Assembly: GCA_027485695.1 (NCBI GenBank)
Contig: JAIXQO010000003.1
Location: 802,932 to 866,931 of the forward strand
Direction of reading: 5' to 3'
DNA length: 64,000 nt
DNA from: Pseudomonadota bacterium
Lineage (GTDB): Bacteria > Bdellovibrionota > UBA1018
Part shown: positions 51,526 to 59,719 of the stretch, in pieces
Layout of the letters: each line of letters starts with the position of its first letter
Numbering within the stretch: position 1 is the stretch's first letter
Notes under the pieces: model-generated
The model's database searches: none
What the model was told of the DNA's origin: nothing
The model's input: the letters and a program-made list of their open reading frames with translations, nothing else
Made by a program: the position numbers and the translations under genes

Positions 51526-52113
51526 TGCAGCGAGCGAATCATTGATGTCTTGAGTGGATGAAGTTCCGCTCCGGCGTCTGTATTCTTCGAACACCTGTTG
51601 CACGCAAGAAACGGTTGCACCGTTTTGACAAGCATAGGCCGCGTCGGTGCGGTCTTGAGAACTCGACGTTCCCGTGCGCTTGCTCGTGAAATTCGTTTGG
51701 AGTGCGGGAGCGCAAGCTGGATCAGCTCCTGAGGTGCAGTAAGCGATCGCGTCTGAACGATCTTGATCACTTGAAGTTCCCGAGCGTCCGGCAAAAAACG
51801 ATCTCATGTCTTCGATGCAGTTAGGCGGCATGGGAATCGGTCCAGGGCCCGGGCGCGGGCGTGGTACCGACCCGCATTGGCTGAGGACGGTTTGAGCGAA
51901 TGAGATGCAAGTTGCGCTACACTGATCCGCGCAAGGATCAACCACGGTCGTGACGGAAGCGGTGCTGGCATCGAGATCCAATCCCAAGAGAGTTTCGGCG
52001 ACAGATGCCCCTTGTTTATCCGGATGAACGAAATTTTCTGCCAATCCTCCCGCCCAAGTAGTGGAAGATGTCACGATCAATAGAGTGAAAACCGTAGAGA
52101 GCGAATAGCGCAC
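51496..52113 (-). CDS. Secreted protein with three ~36-residue C-terminal repeats
   Basis: The frame opens at 52185, but the GTG at 52113 has AAAGGAG five bases upstream and a signal peptide (RYSLSTVFTLLIVTSSTTWA), giving 205 residues. A cysteine cluster (CADQCSATCISF, SQCGS) and a proline-rich linker (PRPRPGPGPIPMPPNC) precede three repeats beginning SGTSSDQDRSDAIAYC, TGTSSSQDRTDAAYACQ and SGTSSTQDINDSLAACQ. Each repeat has a helix with one or two Cys. No family recognised. A broken copy of its 3' end lies at 49905-50048. Confidence 0.75.
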   Translation of the reverse strand: MRYSLSTVFTLLIVTSSTTWAGGLAENFVHPDKQGASVAETLLGLDLDASTASVTTVVDPCADQCSATCISFAQTVLSQCGSVPRPRPGPGPIPMPPNCIEDMRSFFAGRSGTSSDQDRSDAIAYCTSGADPACAPALQTNFTSKRTGTSSSQDRTDAAYACQNGATVSCVQQVFEEYRRRSGTSSTQDINDSLAACQRRAFPRR

Positions 52114-52253
52114 AGTGGCTCCTTTCAAATGTAGTTGTGTCTGCCTTAAGCAAGGCTCGGACCAATCATTCGGAGCGAGTAGCACCCGTTAAAAGAGTTT
52201 TGAAGCGGATTTATGGTGACGAAGAGGCACCAACGAAGACGAGTGGTCTCTCT

Positions 52254-53864
52254 TTAGCTCTGAGCGGACGTGGATTCTTCGCTTCTTGCCGTAAATGAGT
52301 GAGAGGCTGCGCTCGACCAAGCGCGCGAGTAGTCGGACGGTAGTTTGCCTTCGAGTAAGGCGCCAGGTCTTAAGTAGGAATAGATTTCGCCGTAGTGACG
52401 TACTGTGACCGAGTCCACTCGGCGTTGGATGTGCCAAGGGCGGAGTTCGCTTGGATGCGTCAGGCCGGCTGCACCTAGCACATCGAGGAAACTGTGCACG
52501 GTTGAGTGGTGAAAACGGGCCACTCGCGGAGCTTTGTCGCCGACGTGGAGGCCGCGCACGAGATCTGGGTTTTGGGTTGCGACACCCGTCGGGCACTCGT
52601 TCGTATTGCAACGGAGCGCTTGGATGCAGCCGAGCGCGAACAACATTCCCCGGGCCGAGTTGCAGAGGTCAGCGCCGAGGGCGAGTTTTTGGGCAATATT
52701 GAAACCAGTCGAGATTTTTCCGGAAACGATCAGCCGCATCTCGCTTCGTAAGTTCAAACCGACCAGACAATTGTGGATGAAGATGAGGGCCTCGTTGAGG
52801 GGGGTGCCGATCGAGTCCGAAAATTCTGGTGGAGCCGCGCCCGTTCCGCCCTCGGCTCCGTCGATCGTGATGAAGTCAGGAAGGATTTTGGTTTCGACCA
52901 TGGCTTTGCAGATGGCCATGAATTCCCTTTTTTTCCCCAAGCAGAGTTTGAATCCAACCGGTTTTCCGTTCGAGAGTGTTCGGAGCTTTTCGATGAACTC
53001 CAAGAGTTCGACGGGCGTTTCAAACGCCGAGTGCGCGGGAGGTGAAATCACATCTCGGCCCATCGGCACGTCGCGGATTTCGGCGATCTCGGCTGTGACT
53101 TTTTGAGCAGGCAAAATTCCGCCGTGGCCGGGCTTTGCACCTTGAGACAGTTTGATTTCGATCATTTTGACCGTTGGCAGATTCGCACGCTTGCTAAATT
53201 TCTCGGGAGAGAATCGACCATCTTGGTCTCGGCAGCCGAAATATCCGGTTCCGATCTGCCAGCAGAGATCGCCGCCTTTTTCCAAGTGGTGTGCGGTGAT
53301 GCCGCCTTCGCCCGTATTGTGATAGAAGCCGCCGAGCTTCGCGCCAGAGTTGAGCGCCAAGATGGCGTTCTTAGAGAGTGATCCGTAGCTCATCGCCGAG
53401 ACGTTGAAAACGGATGCTTCGTAAGGTTGTTTGCACGAACGCCCGCCGATACGAACTCGCGGCATCTCGCGCGAAGGCTCCTTGGGTACGATTGAATGGT
53501 TGATCCACTCGTAACCTTCGCTATAGACGTCGAGCTGGGTGCCGAACGGCAGCGTATCGATCGCGCCCTTGGCTCGTTGGTAGATGAGCGAGCGTTTATT
53601 CCGGTTAAACGGTCGCCCGTCGATATTCGATTCGACGAAGTACTGGTTCAATTCTGGTCGGATCATTTCCATCAAGTAGCGCCCGTGCCCGATGAGTGGG
53701 AAATTCCGCCGAATGGTATGGCGTGTCTGAAGCAAGTCCAGAGTTCCCAGCAAAACGAGCGGACCGACGATGACCAAAGACCAGAGAATGGCGGGAAAAA
53801 ACATCGAAACGGCCGTGATGGAAACCAAAAGGACGATCGAAATCCCGATAAACGTTTTGCGCAT
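52254..53864 (-). CDS. FMN-binding glutamate-synthase-like protein
   Basis: A 536-residue protein with two N-terminal membrane helices (FIGISIVLLVSITAVSMFF and AILWSLVIVGPLVLLGTLDLL) and a GltS alpha-type FMN/iron-sulphur barrel: VFNVSAMSYGSLSKNAILALN, GAKLGGFYHNTGEGGITAHH, EIKLSQGAKPGHGGILPAQKV, DFITIDGAEGGTGAAPPEF and a cysteine motif CIQALRCNTNECPTGVATQ for the Fe-S cluster. It lacks the amidotransferase domain, so it belongs to the stand-alone family related to YerD rather than full glutamate synthase. Reaction unproven. Confidence 0.87.
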   Translation of the reverse strand: MRKTFIGISIVLLVSITAVSMFFPAILWSLVIVGPLVLLGTLDLLQTRHTIRRNFPLIGHGRYLMEMIRPELNQYFVESNIDGRPFNRNKRSLIYQRAKGAIDTLPFGTQLDVYSEGYEWINHSIVPKEPSREMPRVRIGGRSCKQPYEASVFNVSAMSYGSLSKNAILALNSGAKLGGFYHNTGEGGITAHHLEKGGDLCWQIGTGYFGCRDQDGRFSPEKFSKRANLPTVKMIEIKLSQGAKPGHGGILPAQKVTAEIAEIRDVPMGRDVISPPAHSAFETPVELLEFIEKLRTLSNGKPVGFKLCLGKKREFMAICKAMVETKILPDFITIDGAEGGTGAAPPEFSDSIGTPLNEALIFIHNCLVGLNLRSEMRLIVSGKISTGFNIAQKLALGADLCNSARGMLFALGCIQALRCNTNECPTGVATQNPDLVRGLHVGDKAPRVARFHHSTVHSFLDVLGAAGLTHPSELRPWHIQRRVDSVTVRHYGEIYSYLRPGALLEGKLPSDYSRAWSSAASHSFTARSEESTSAQS

Positions 53865-54014
53865 ACTTAAAAGGATAAGGGGGGAGAGGTGAAAAGCTCA
53901 ATCGACTTCGATTGCCGGGCCCCGAGCACGGACTGAATTGGTCAGAATCACGTCCAGAAATGACGGAACTATCGCTCGCACCCTATCGCAAGCGATGATA
54001 GTTTCTTCATATCT

Positions 54015-55670
54015 ATGAGAATCGCAGTTGCGCAAATCAATCCGGTCGTCGGGGATTTCGAGGGGAACTTCAAAAAGGTGAGCCAAGCATTCGAGCGGGC
54101 TTGTCAGGCTGGCGTCGATCTGGTGCTGACCCCGGAACTTTCGCTCTTGGGATATCCGGCGCATGACTTGATGGATCGCCCGGAGGTTTTTTCGAACTGC
54201 GAAGCGCTCTTGAATCGCCTCGAGAAACTCTCGACGGGAAAAAAAACTGCGCTCCTCGTGGGCTACGCCGAGAAGAATACCAAGCCGTTCGGACGTGGAG
54301 CTAAGAACTCGATCGCGATTTTCCAGAACGGCAAACGGGTTTTTTCTCAGACCAAGGTTTTGCTCCCCACTTACGACGTTTTTGACGAAGCCAGATATTT
54401 TGAACCAGGCGATGATCCGCAAGTTTGGATTGCCCCGACCGGCAAGCGCGTCGCTATCGCGATCTGTGAAGATCTCTGGAGTCGCGACACCGTTCATGGA
54501 CGACGACTCTACAATCGTGAGCCAGGAGTGATTCTGAAACGTCAGGATCCCGAGATCCTCATTTCTATTTCCGCGAGCCCTTATGAATACGGCAAGCGCT
54601 CGAACCGCGAGTCGCTCCATCAAGCTTGGGCTAAGGAAATGGGCGTGCCGTTCGTTTATATCAATCAGACCGGTGCGACCGACGAAGTGATGTTCGATGG
54701 TTCATCGTTCGCTTCGACCAAGACTGGCGAGTTCGCTGGGCGGCTCAAGAGTTTTCAGCCCGCGTTCGGAGTTTTCGATACTGAAACGCAAGCCTGGGAG
54801 CCAGGCTCAGAACTGGGTGCTCCAGACGAATCCGAAATGGATCGATTGGTGGATGGCTTGATTGACGGTATCCGAAGTTATTTCACGCGTACGGGGTTCA
54901 AAAAGGCTGTGCTCGGTTTGAGCGGGGGCGTGGATTCGGCTCTGGTGGGAGCGCTCGCGGTTCAGGCGTTGGGACGTGAAAACGTCCGAGGGGTCGCGAT
55001 GCCTTCGCAGTATTCGTCGTCTCATTCGCTCGAGGATGCGGAGATCCTGGCGCGAAATCTCGGGATTGCGTTTGAAGTTCGTCCAATCAAATTTATTTTC
55101 TCGACCTTAGCTCGTGATTTCAATCAAGGCTCAGACCTCAAGCTGACGGGCTTGGCGGAAGAGAACCTTCAGAGTCGGCTTCGCGGATTAATCTTGATGT
55201 CGATCTCGAACAGCGACGGTTCGCTCGTGCTCACGACCGGGAACAAGTCCGAGATAGCCATGGGATACTGCACGCTCTACGGCGACATGTGCGGCGCACT
55301 GGCTCCGATTGGTGACCTCTACAAAACTCGCGTCTACGATGTTTGCCAAGTCGTGAATGCCCGGTTCGGTTCACCGATTCCGGAGCGCACGCTGACCAAG
55401 GCCCCTTCAGCGGAATTGCGTCCCGACCAAAAAGACCAAGACACCCTGCCGCCTTACGCGGATCTCGACCGAGTGCTTGAAGCCTATATTGAGCGATTTG
55501 ATTCGGTTGAGGATTTAGTCACCCGAGAAGGCGCATGGGTTCGGGATATCCTTCGCAAGCTTGAAATGAACGAGTACAAGCGACGTCAAGGAGCGCCCGC
55601 GCTCAAGATCAGTTCCCGCGCATTTGGCCTCGGTAGACGCGTGCCATTGGCCAAGCGTTGGGATCTTTAG
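54015..55670 (+). CDS. nadE: Glutamine-dependent NAD+ synthetase
   Basis: Last step of NAD synthesis: amidation of nicotinic acid adenine dinucleotide. 551 residues in two domains. N-terminal carbon-nitrogen hydrolase domain with catalytic Glu41 (TPELSLLGYP), Lys in KVLLPTYDVFDEARYF and Cys in AIAICEDLW; C-terminal synthetase domain with the ATP PP-loop LSGGVDSALVGALA, and TTGNKSEIAMGYCTLYGDMCGALAPI and AELRPDQKDQDTLPPY. Complements nadA at 35.4 kb. It stands as a single gene. Confidence 0.95.
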   Translation: MRIAVAQINPVVGDFEGNFKKVSQAFERACQAGVDLVLTPELSLLGYPAHDLMDRPEVFSNCEALLNRLEKLSTGKKTALLVGYAEKNTKPFGRGAKNSIAIFQNGKRVFSQTKVLLPTYDVFDEARYFEPGDDPQVWIAPTGKRVAIAICEDLWSRDTVHGRRLYNREPGVILKRQDPEILISISASPYEYGKRSNRESLHQAWAKEMGVPFVYINQTGATDEVMFDGSSFASTKTGEFAGRLKSFQPAFGVFDTETQAWEPGSELGAPDESEMDRLVDGLIDGIRSYFTRTGFKKAVLGLSGGVDSALVGALAVQALGRENVRGVAMPSQYSSSHSLEDAEILARNLGIAFEVRPIKFIFSTLARDFNQGSDLKLTGLAEENLQSRLRGLILMSISNSDGSLVLTTGNKSEIAMGYCTLYGDMCGALAPIGDLYKTRVYDVCQVVNARFGSPIPERTLTKAPSAELRPDQKDQDTLPPYADLDRVLEAYIERFDSVEDLVTREGAWVRDILRKLEMNEYKRRQGAPALKISSRAFGLGRRVPLAKRWDL

Positions 55671-55738
55671 ATTCTGCGCTGAATTATTGGTGACTTGAGA
55701 AACACTCCGTTTACACTCTGCTGAAGAAATTAATTTTT

Positions 55739-56473
55739 TTGGCAGGATTATTTCTGTCCTCGTTTGTTTTCGCGAAACCCGCCCCCAAGTACGGTCCCGA
55801 AGGACAAGTTCGAGCAACGCTACTACGGCAAGATCGCAGCTACATTGCGTCTGACTCGGCACCCGATTTCTGGGCGCTCATGCCCTACTATGAAGGCATG
55901 CGCGGCGATCACTCAGCATCGGCGACGAGTGTAGCGATGGCGCTCAATGCGATTCGCAAGGATCAAGAGTTGACGGCGGCCGACGAAATGGTGACGGAGG
56001 CAGCGCTCCTCAAAAAAGTGAAAACTGAGAACTGGTCCAAGCGGATCTCCGGCAAGAAGCCTCCAGGGGTGACGCTTGTCCAAATGGGTAAGATCTCCGA
56101 AGCGGCGCTCGAAGTATTCGGACTCCCGGCGTTCCACGCTGAGGCCGTGGTCGTTTCGGATTCGACGGACGAGTCGTTTGCCAGGGTCCGCAAGATTCTC
56201 GTTGAAAACGAATCCGATGGATCCAGCATCATCGTTGCGAATTACCTTCAAAGCGCGTTTACCGGCGACCCGGAAGGGGCCGTGGGTACCTATTCCCCGG
56301 TAGCCGCGTTTGATGCCAAAAAAGACCGTGTTCTGATCTTCGAAACCGATCGTAAGTATTACGAGCCCTATTGGGTATCGCTGCGGGATTTTTTGACGGG
56401 ACTGTCGGGCATCGTGGACTCCAAGACGCGCGCGTCGGTCGGTGGACTGCTGATCATTTCCAAGAAGAAGTAG
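55739..56473 (+). CDS. Phytochelatin-synthase-like protein without catalytic residues
   Basis: Resembles bacterial phytochelatin synthases along its length: PYY...SVAMALNAIRKDQ at the start, PPGVTLVQMGKISEAALEVFG, SSIIVANYLQSAFTG, then TYSPVAAFDAKKDRVLIFETD and YEPYWVSLRDFL. All three catalytic residues of the papain-like fold are replaced: the Cys position reads Ala60 within HSASATS (the protein has no Cys at all), the His position is Thr184 and the Asp position is Glu202. It is exported (LKKLIFLAGLFLSSFVFA reads as a signal peptide, seen only if translation starts upstream at CTG 55718/55721; the first recognised start is TTG 55739). Probably a non-enzymatic homologue. Confidence 0.8.
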   Translation: MAGLFLSSFVFAKPAPKYGPEGQVRATLLRQDRSYIASDSAPDFWALMPYYEGMRGDHSASATSVAMALNAIRKDQELTAADEMVTEAALLKKVKTENWSKRISGKKPPGVTLVQMGKISEAALEVFGLPAFHAEAVVVSDSTDESFARVRKILVENESDGSSIIVANYLQSAFTGDPEGAVGTYSPVAAFDAKKDRVLIFETDRKYYEPYWVSLRDFLTGLSGIVDSKTRASVGGLLIISKKK

Positions 56474-56514
56474 TCAAAAGAACTGCGAATTAATGCGGAA
56501 AAACCCGGCTTAAC

Positions 56515-56544
56515 TTGACGCGCAAGGTGCAATTCCGCTACTCT
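56515..56544 (+). promoter_or_regulatory. Candidate promoter of the histone-H1-like gene
   Basis: TTGACG (56515-56520), 18-base spacer, TACTCT (56539-56544), about 40 bases before the ATG at 56584. The -10 match is weak. Confidence 0.35.
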
Positions 56545-56583
56545 CGTTGAGAGTCTCGCCACCAACTTCAAAACGAGGAATTT

Positions 56584-57045
56584 ATGAATTCAGATATCAA
56601 AAAAGTTCTCGATCGCGTGAAACAAGCTCAGTCGCAAGTCCAAACGCTCGTGAAAGACCGCGCATGGGTAGCGAGCGCTAAGAAATACGCCGAACGCCAG
56701 AGCAAAGAAGTAAAGAAGATCATCAACTCGGACGTCGCGAAGGTGAAGACCTTCCTGAATCGTGAGAAGAAAGAGCTCGAGCGCCTCCAGAAAAAAATCC
56801 CAGGCGAAGTCGACAAGATCAAGACGTTCGTCGAGTCCCAAAAACAGGAACTGCAGACCCTTCTCGTGATGGCCAAAAAAGAAGCCGAAGGCCGTGCCAA
56901 GAAGGTAAAAGCCGTCGCTCAGAAAAAAATGGGCGCGATCGGCAAAAAGACCGCCCCTAAGAAAACGGCGGGTGCGAAAAAGAAAGCGACTGTCGCAAAG
57001 AAGAAAGTCGCGAAAAAGAAAGCTGCAACGGCCGCTAAGGCCTAA
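56584..57045 (+). CDS. Histone-H1-like lysine/alanine-rich protein
   Basis: 153 residues: a coiled-coil-like first ~100 residues (KKVLDRVKQAQSQVQTLVKDRAW, SKEVKKIINSDVAKVKTFLNREKKELERLQKK), then a Lys/Ala/Pro tail from about residue 105 with repeated K-K-A/T/V units (KKTAPKKTAGAKKKATVAKK). The tail resembles eukaryotic H1 and bacterial Hc1/AlgP/HupX-like DNA-condensing proteins. GAGG lies seven bases before the ATG. A DNA-binding or nucleoid role is inferred from composition only. Confidence 0.72.
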   Translation: MNSDIKKVLDRVKQAQSQVQTLVKDRAWVASAKKYAERQSKEVKKIINSDVAKVKTFLNREKKELERLQKKIPGEVDKIKTFVESQKQELQTLLVMAKKEAEGRAKKVKAVAQKKMGAIGKKTAPKKTAGAKKKATVAKKKVAKKKAATAAKA

Positions 57046-57096
57046 GCAGAGAGAAGTGCTATTGGATCAAAAGGGTCGGGAATTTCGGAATCCTTC

Positions 57097-57125
57097 TTGA
57101 CAGTTTCGGTGCAGAACACCATTCT
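57097..57125 (+). promoter_or_regulatory. Candidate infC promoter
   Basis: A perfect -35 TTGACA (57097-57102), 17-base spacer, weak CATTCT (57120-57125). It would leave a ~48-base leader before infC. Confidence 0.4.
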
Positions 57126-57179
57126 CGGCCCTATTCATCCAAAAGCTTAACGATTTGAGAGGTTAACAAAAACGTTCGA

Positions 57180-57908
57180 ATGGCAATTACTCCTCCTGGC
57201 TCTACTCCTCCTCCTTCATCTGGCAATTCCGGTAGCTCCGGCAACTCTGGTAACTCCGGTGGTTTTGGCGGAAACTCTTTTCCTCCGCGCGGCCCCCGAT
57301 TTCCACGACGTGAATTTCAAAACCCAAATAAAGACGAACATCGCATCAACGAGCGCATCCGTATTCCTCAAGTGCGCTTGATCGATCATGAAGGCAATCA
57401 GGTAGGAGTGACCGATACTCGCCAGGCGCTCCAAATGGCGCGCGACGTAGGATTGGATCTCGTCGAGATTTCTCCGAACTCCAGTCCTCCCGTTTGCAAA
57501 ATTCTCGACTACGGCAAGTTCAAGTACGAGAAGAAGAAAAAAGATCACGAAGCCAAAAAGAAGCAAGTCGTGGTGAAGGTCAAAGAAGTCCAGCTTCGTC
57601 CGAACACCGACGATCACGACGTCGAATACAAATTCAAGAACATCATGCAGTTCTTGGAAGACGGCGATAAAGCTAAAATCACGATCATGTTCCGCGGTCG
57701 CGAAGTCGCTTACGTCGATCAAGGCTACAAGATCATGGCTAAGTTGGTGGAGATGACCAAAGAGATCGCGAACGTCGAATCTCCGGCCAAGCTCGAAGGT
57801 AAGAAGCTTATGATGATTCTTGCTCCGGGTAAGAAATCCGCTTCGAAGCCGAACACTGGACCAGGTTCGGGCGTGATCATTAAGCGCACCGAAGAGACCA
57901 CGAGCTAA
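57180..57908 (+). CDS. infC: Translation initiation factor IF-3 with N-terminal extension
   Basis: Keeps initiator tRNA selection on the 30S subunit accurate. 242 residues. About 50 N-terminal residues are a Gly/Ser/Pro/Asn-rich low-complexity extension (SSGNSGSSGNSGNSGGFGG) before the normal start HRINERIRIPQVRLIDHEGNQVG. Then the IF3-N domain (DLVEISPNSSPPVCKILDYGKFKYE), the Lys-rich linker and IF3-C (VQLRPNTDDHDVEYK, FLEDGDKAKITIMFRGRE), plus a ~25-residue C-terminal tail. The best SD (GAGAGG) is 17 bases before the ATG, unusually far, so an internal start is possible. Separated from rpmI by another gene and a terminator. Confidence 0.93.
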   Translation: MAITPPGSTPPPSSGNSGSSGNSGNSGGFGGNSFPPRGPRFPRREFQNPNKDEHRINERIRIPQVRLIDHEGNQVGVTDTRQALQMARDVGLDLVEISPNSSPPVCKILDYGKFKYEKKKKDHEAKKKQVVVKVKEVQLRPNTDDHDVEYKFKNIMQFLEDGDKAKITIMFRGREVAYVDQGYKIMAKLVEMTKEIANVESPAKLEGKKLMMILAPGKKSASKPNTGPGSGVIIKRTEETTS

Positions 57909-57932
57909 GCAAAGTTCTCATCGCAAGTTTTG

Positions 57933-57966
57933 AAAGGCCCGGGGCATTTTGCTTCGGGCCTTTTTT
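57933..57966 (+). terminator. Intrinsic terminator of infC
   Basis: AAAGGCCCGGGGC pairs with GCTTCGGGCCTTT around ATTTT, followed by six T. It separates infC from the downstream translation genes. Confidence 0.9.
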
Positions 57967-58132
57967 CTTTGATTCAAAATCACTTCGCCATTCCTACTTT
58001 GTTTCCGATCATTCAGTAGATTCGACAAATTTCATTGCCGTGTGGCGCGCCAATCACTTATCGGTTTTATTAAGAGTGCGTAATTGAATGTTCAGTTATG
58101 CGCTCTTTCAGTTACTCCCGGGGGGGATTCAA

Positions 58133-59200
58133 ATGGCGGTTTTAGGCACGGTTTCCGGTCTCATTTTGGGTTCGCTCGTTTCATCGTCTGCATTCGCTTG
58201 GGGAGCGATGCCTCGGATGGCCGCTCGCGGAGAGAACGAAAGTTTCGTCGATGCTTCGATTCGATTCAGCATCGAGAACGCGAGTCTCAATCGTAACTCT
58301 GACCCCAGTACCTCCGTCTACGCCACTGCGAAACCAGTTGAGCAAGTGACATTTGAGCAGGTGCCTGAATGGGATGAGGCGACTCTCGGCTCGCTTCAAG
58401 CTCAGTTTGAACGCATCAGAAACGTGCGTTTTATCGAAGATCCCGAAGACGCGACTTTTCAGCGTCGTTCCTCGTGGCTTTATCCCGATGATGGTTGTTT
58501 CGCGCGTGCCAGCCTCGCCATTCAGAATCTCGGACTCACCACCATTTCCGTCCCAAAAGTTTTTGTGTTCGGGAGCCTCAAGGTAAACACCACGAATCAT
58601 CCTCGCGGCTACGTTACCTGGTGGTATCACGTCGTTCCCATCGTCCGCCTGAATGGCGAACCTTGGATCCTCGATCCAGCGGTCGAATCGCAGCATCCCA
58701 TGAAGCTCTCCGATTGGTTGAGTGCCGTGAACGTGGATGGCGGAAACCTTCAGATCGCCATCTGCCAGGGTGATACTCTCCATCCGTTTGATGTGTGTTG
58801 GTCTTCTGCCCCGCAAGATGGTGCGGCGCTGGACCTTCAGAAGTACTACTTGCGTGCCGAGCGCAGACGACTCAATGACATGGGACGCGACGTGGCTCGT
58901 GAGCTTGGTGATTTCCCGCCATGGTTGGCTCCGGCCCCCGTTCCGACGGTGATTCCGATTCCAACTCCCATGCCCGTTCCGTCCTCGACTCAGCAGCCGA
59001 TTCCCGTTCCTCAGCCAACGTCAACCCAGGTCCCGGCTCCACAGCCGAGCCCGGTCCCCACGGTCCAACCCATCCCGCAACCGTCGCCGACCCAAACCTC
59101 CGTTTCGGCGCCTGAGCGGGTTGTTCCGGTGGTTCCTGCGCTCTGGAATGGGCTGATAGACGGATTTCGTCGATTCTTTGCCCCGATCGAATCATCGTAA
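58133..59200 (+). CDS. Secreted protein-glutamine glutaminase family protein
   Basis: The frame opens at 58088; the ATG at 58133 has a GGGGGG run five to six bases upstream and begins a signal peptide (AVLGTVSGLILGSLVSSSAFA). 355 residues. The catalytic domain matches the protein-glutaminase (Gln_deamidase_2) pattern: Cys122 in DDGCFARA, His166 in VTWWYHVVPIV and Asp181 in PWILDPAVESQHP, in the right order and spacing for a Cys-His-Asp triad. A ~70-residue Pro/Gln/Ser/Thr linker (PIPTPMPVPSSTQQPIPVPQ) leads to a short C-terminal helix (WNGLIDGFRRFFAP). Likely deamidates glutamines of prey or own envelope proteins. Confidence 0.85.
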   Translation: MAVLGTVSGLILGSLVSSSAFAWGAMPRMAARGENESFVDASIRFSIENASLNRNSDPSTSVYATAKPVEQVTFEQVPEWDEATLGSLQAQFERIRNVRFIEDPEDATFQRRSSWLYPDDGCFARASLAIQNLGLTTISVPKVFVFGSLKVNTTNHPRGYVTWWYHVVPIVRLNGEPWILDPAVESQHPMKLSDWLSAVNVDGGNLQIAICQGDTLHPFDVCWSSAPQDGAALDLQKYYLRAERRRLNDMGRDVARELGDFPPWLAPAPVPTVIPIPTPMPVPSSTQQPIPVPQPTSTQVPAPQPSPVPTVQPIPQPSPTQTSVSAPERVVPVVPALWNGLIDGFRRFFAPIESS

Positions 59201-59245
59201 GTAGTGAATATAACAAGGTTCGACTGCACTTCCGCGGTCAGCGGG

Positions 59246-59287
59246 ACCCCGTTTTAAATTGTTCTTCGGAACTGCGAAACGGGGTTT
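59246..59287 (+). terminator. Hairpin terminator with UUCG-type inner loop
   Basis: ACCCCGTTT (59246-59254) pairs with AAACGGGGT (59277-59285); an inner GTTC-TTCG-GAAC stem caps it. Only three T follow, so termination may be partial. It lies after the glutaminase gene and overlaps the -35 of the rpmI promoter candidate. Confidence 0.6.
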
Positions 59288-59312
59288 GACGAAGGGCCTA
59301 TTTTCTTTTAAT
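59286..59312 (+). promoter_or_regulatory. Candidate promoter of rpmI-rplT-pheST
   Basis: TTGACG (59286-59291), 15-base spacer, TTTAAT (59307-59312, five of six consensus positions). It predicts a ~157-base leader before rpmI, room for an L20 control site, though I could not identify one. Confidence 0.5.
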
Positions 59313-59475
59313 TTCAGCACTTTCCATCCTGTCATGGAATCGTTTTCTGGTGTGTACCGGAAGTCGTGCAAACGATGACCCGGTTCCCGTAGGCCCACTC
59401 TCGGCTGGGCTCGATCGGTGTCAAACGCAAGAAAACAGAACATCAACCGCCGAGAATCCTTGAAAGAGGAAGTCA

Positions 59476-59673
59476 ATGAAACAGAAGACCAAAAAAGCAG
59501 CGGCGAAACGCTTCAGCTTCACGGCCACTGGCAAAGTGAAGTTCAAGCGCACGAACAAGCGCCACAACATGGGCAACAAGTCTGCTAAGCGCAAACTCAA
59601 GCTCCGTGGACCAGGCTACGCTCACACGGGCGACGTGAAACACGTGGAAGAGTGCCTCCCTTACGGCGGCTAA
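59476..59673 (+). CDS. rpmI: Ribosomal protein bL35
   Basis: 65-residue basic protein of the large subunit: KQKTKKAAAKRFSFTATGKVKFKRTNKRHNMGNKSAKRKLKLRG, with the usual lysine-rich N-terminus, and ending VEECLPYGG. SD GAGGAAG five bases before the ATG. First gene of the rpmI-rplT-pheS-pheT block. Confidence 0.95.
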   Translation: MKQKTKKAAAKRFSFTATGKVKFKRTNKRHNMGNKSAKRKLKLRGPGYAHTGDVKHVEECLPYGG

Positions 59674-59719
59674 ACCTCGTTCACCTTTAACAAAGATTAT
59701 TTAATCAGGAGATTTTTCA

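Noticed and set aside
53898..54623. 241-codon minus-strand frame
   Set aside because: Antisense to nadE, whose hydrolase domain is clear; no SD or family.
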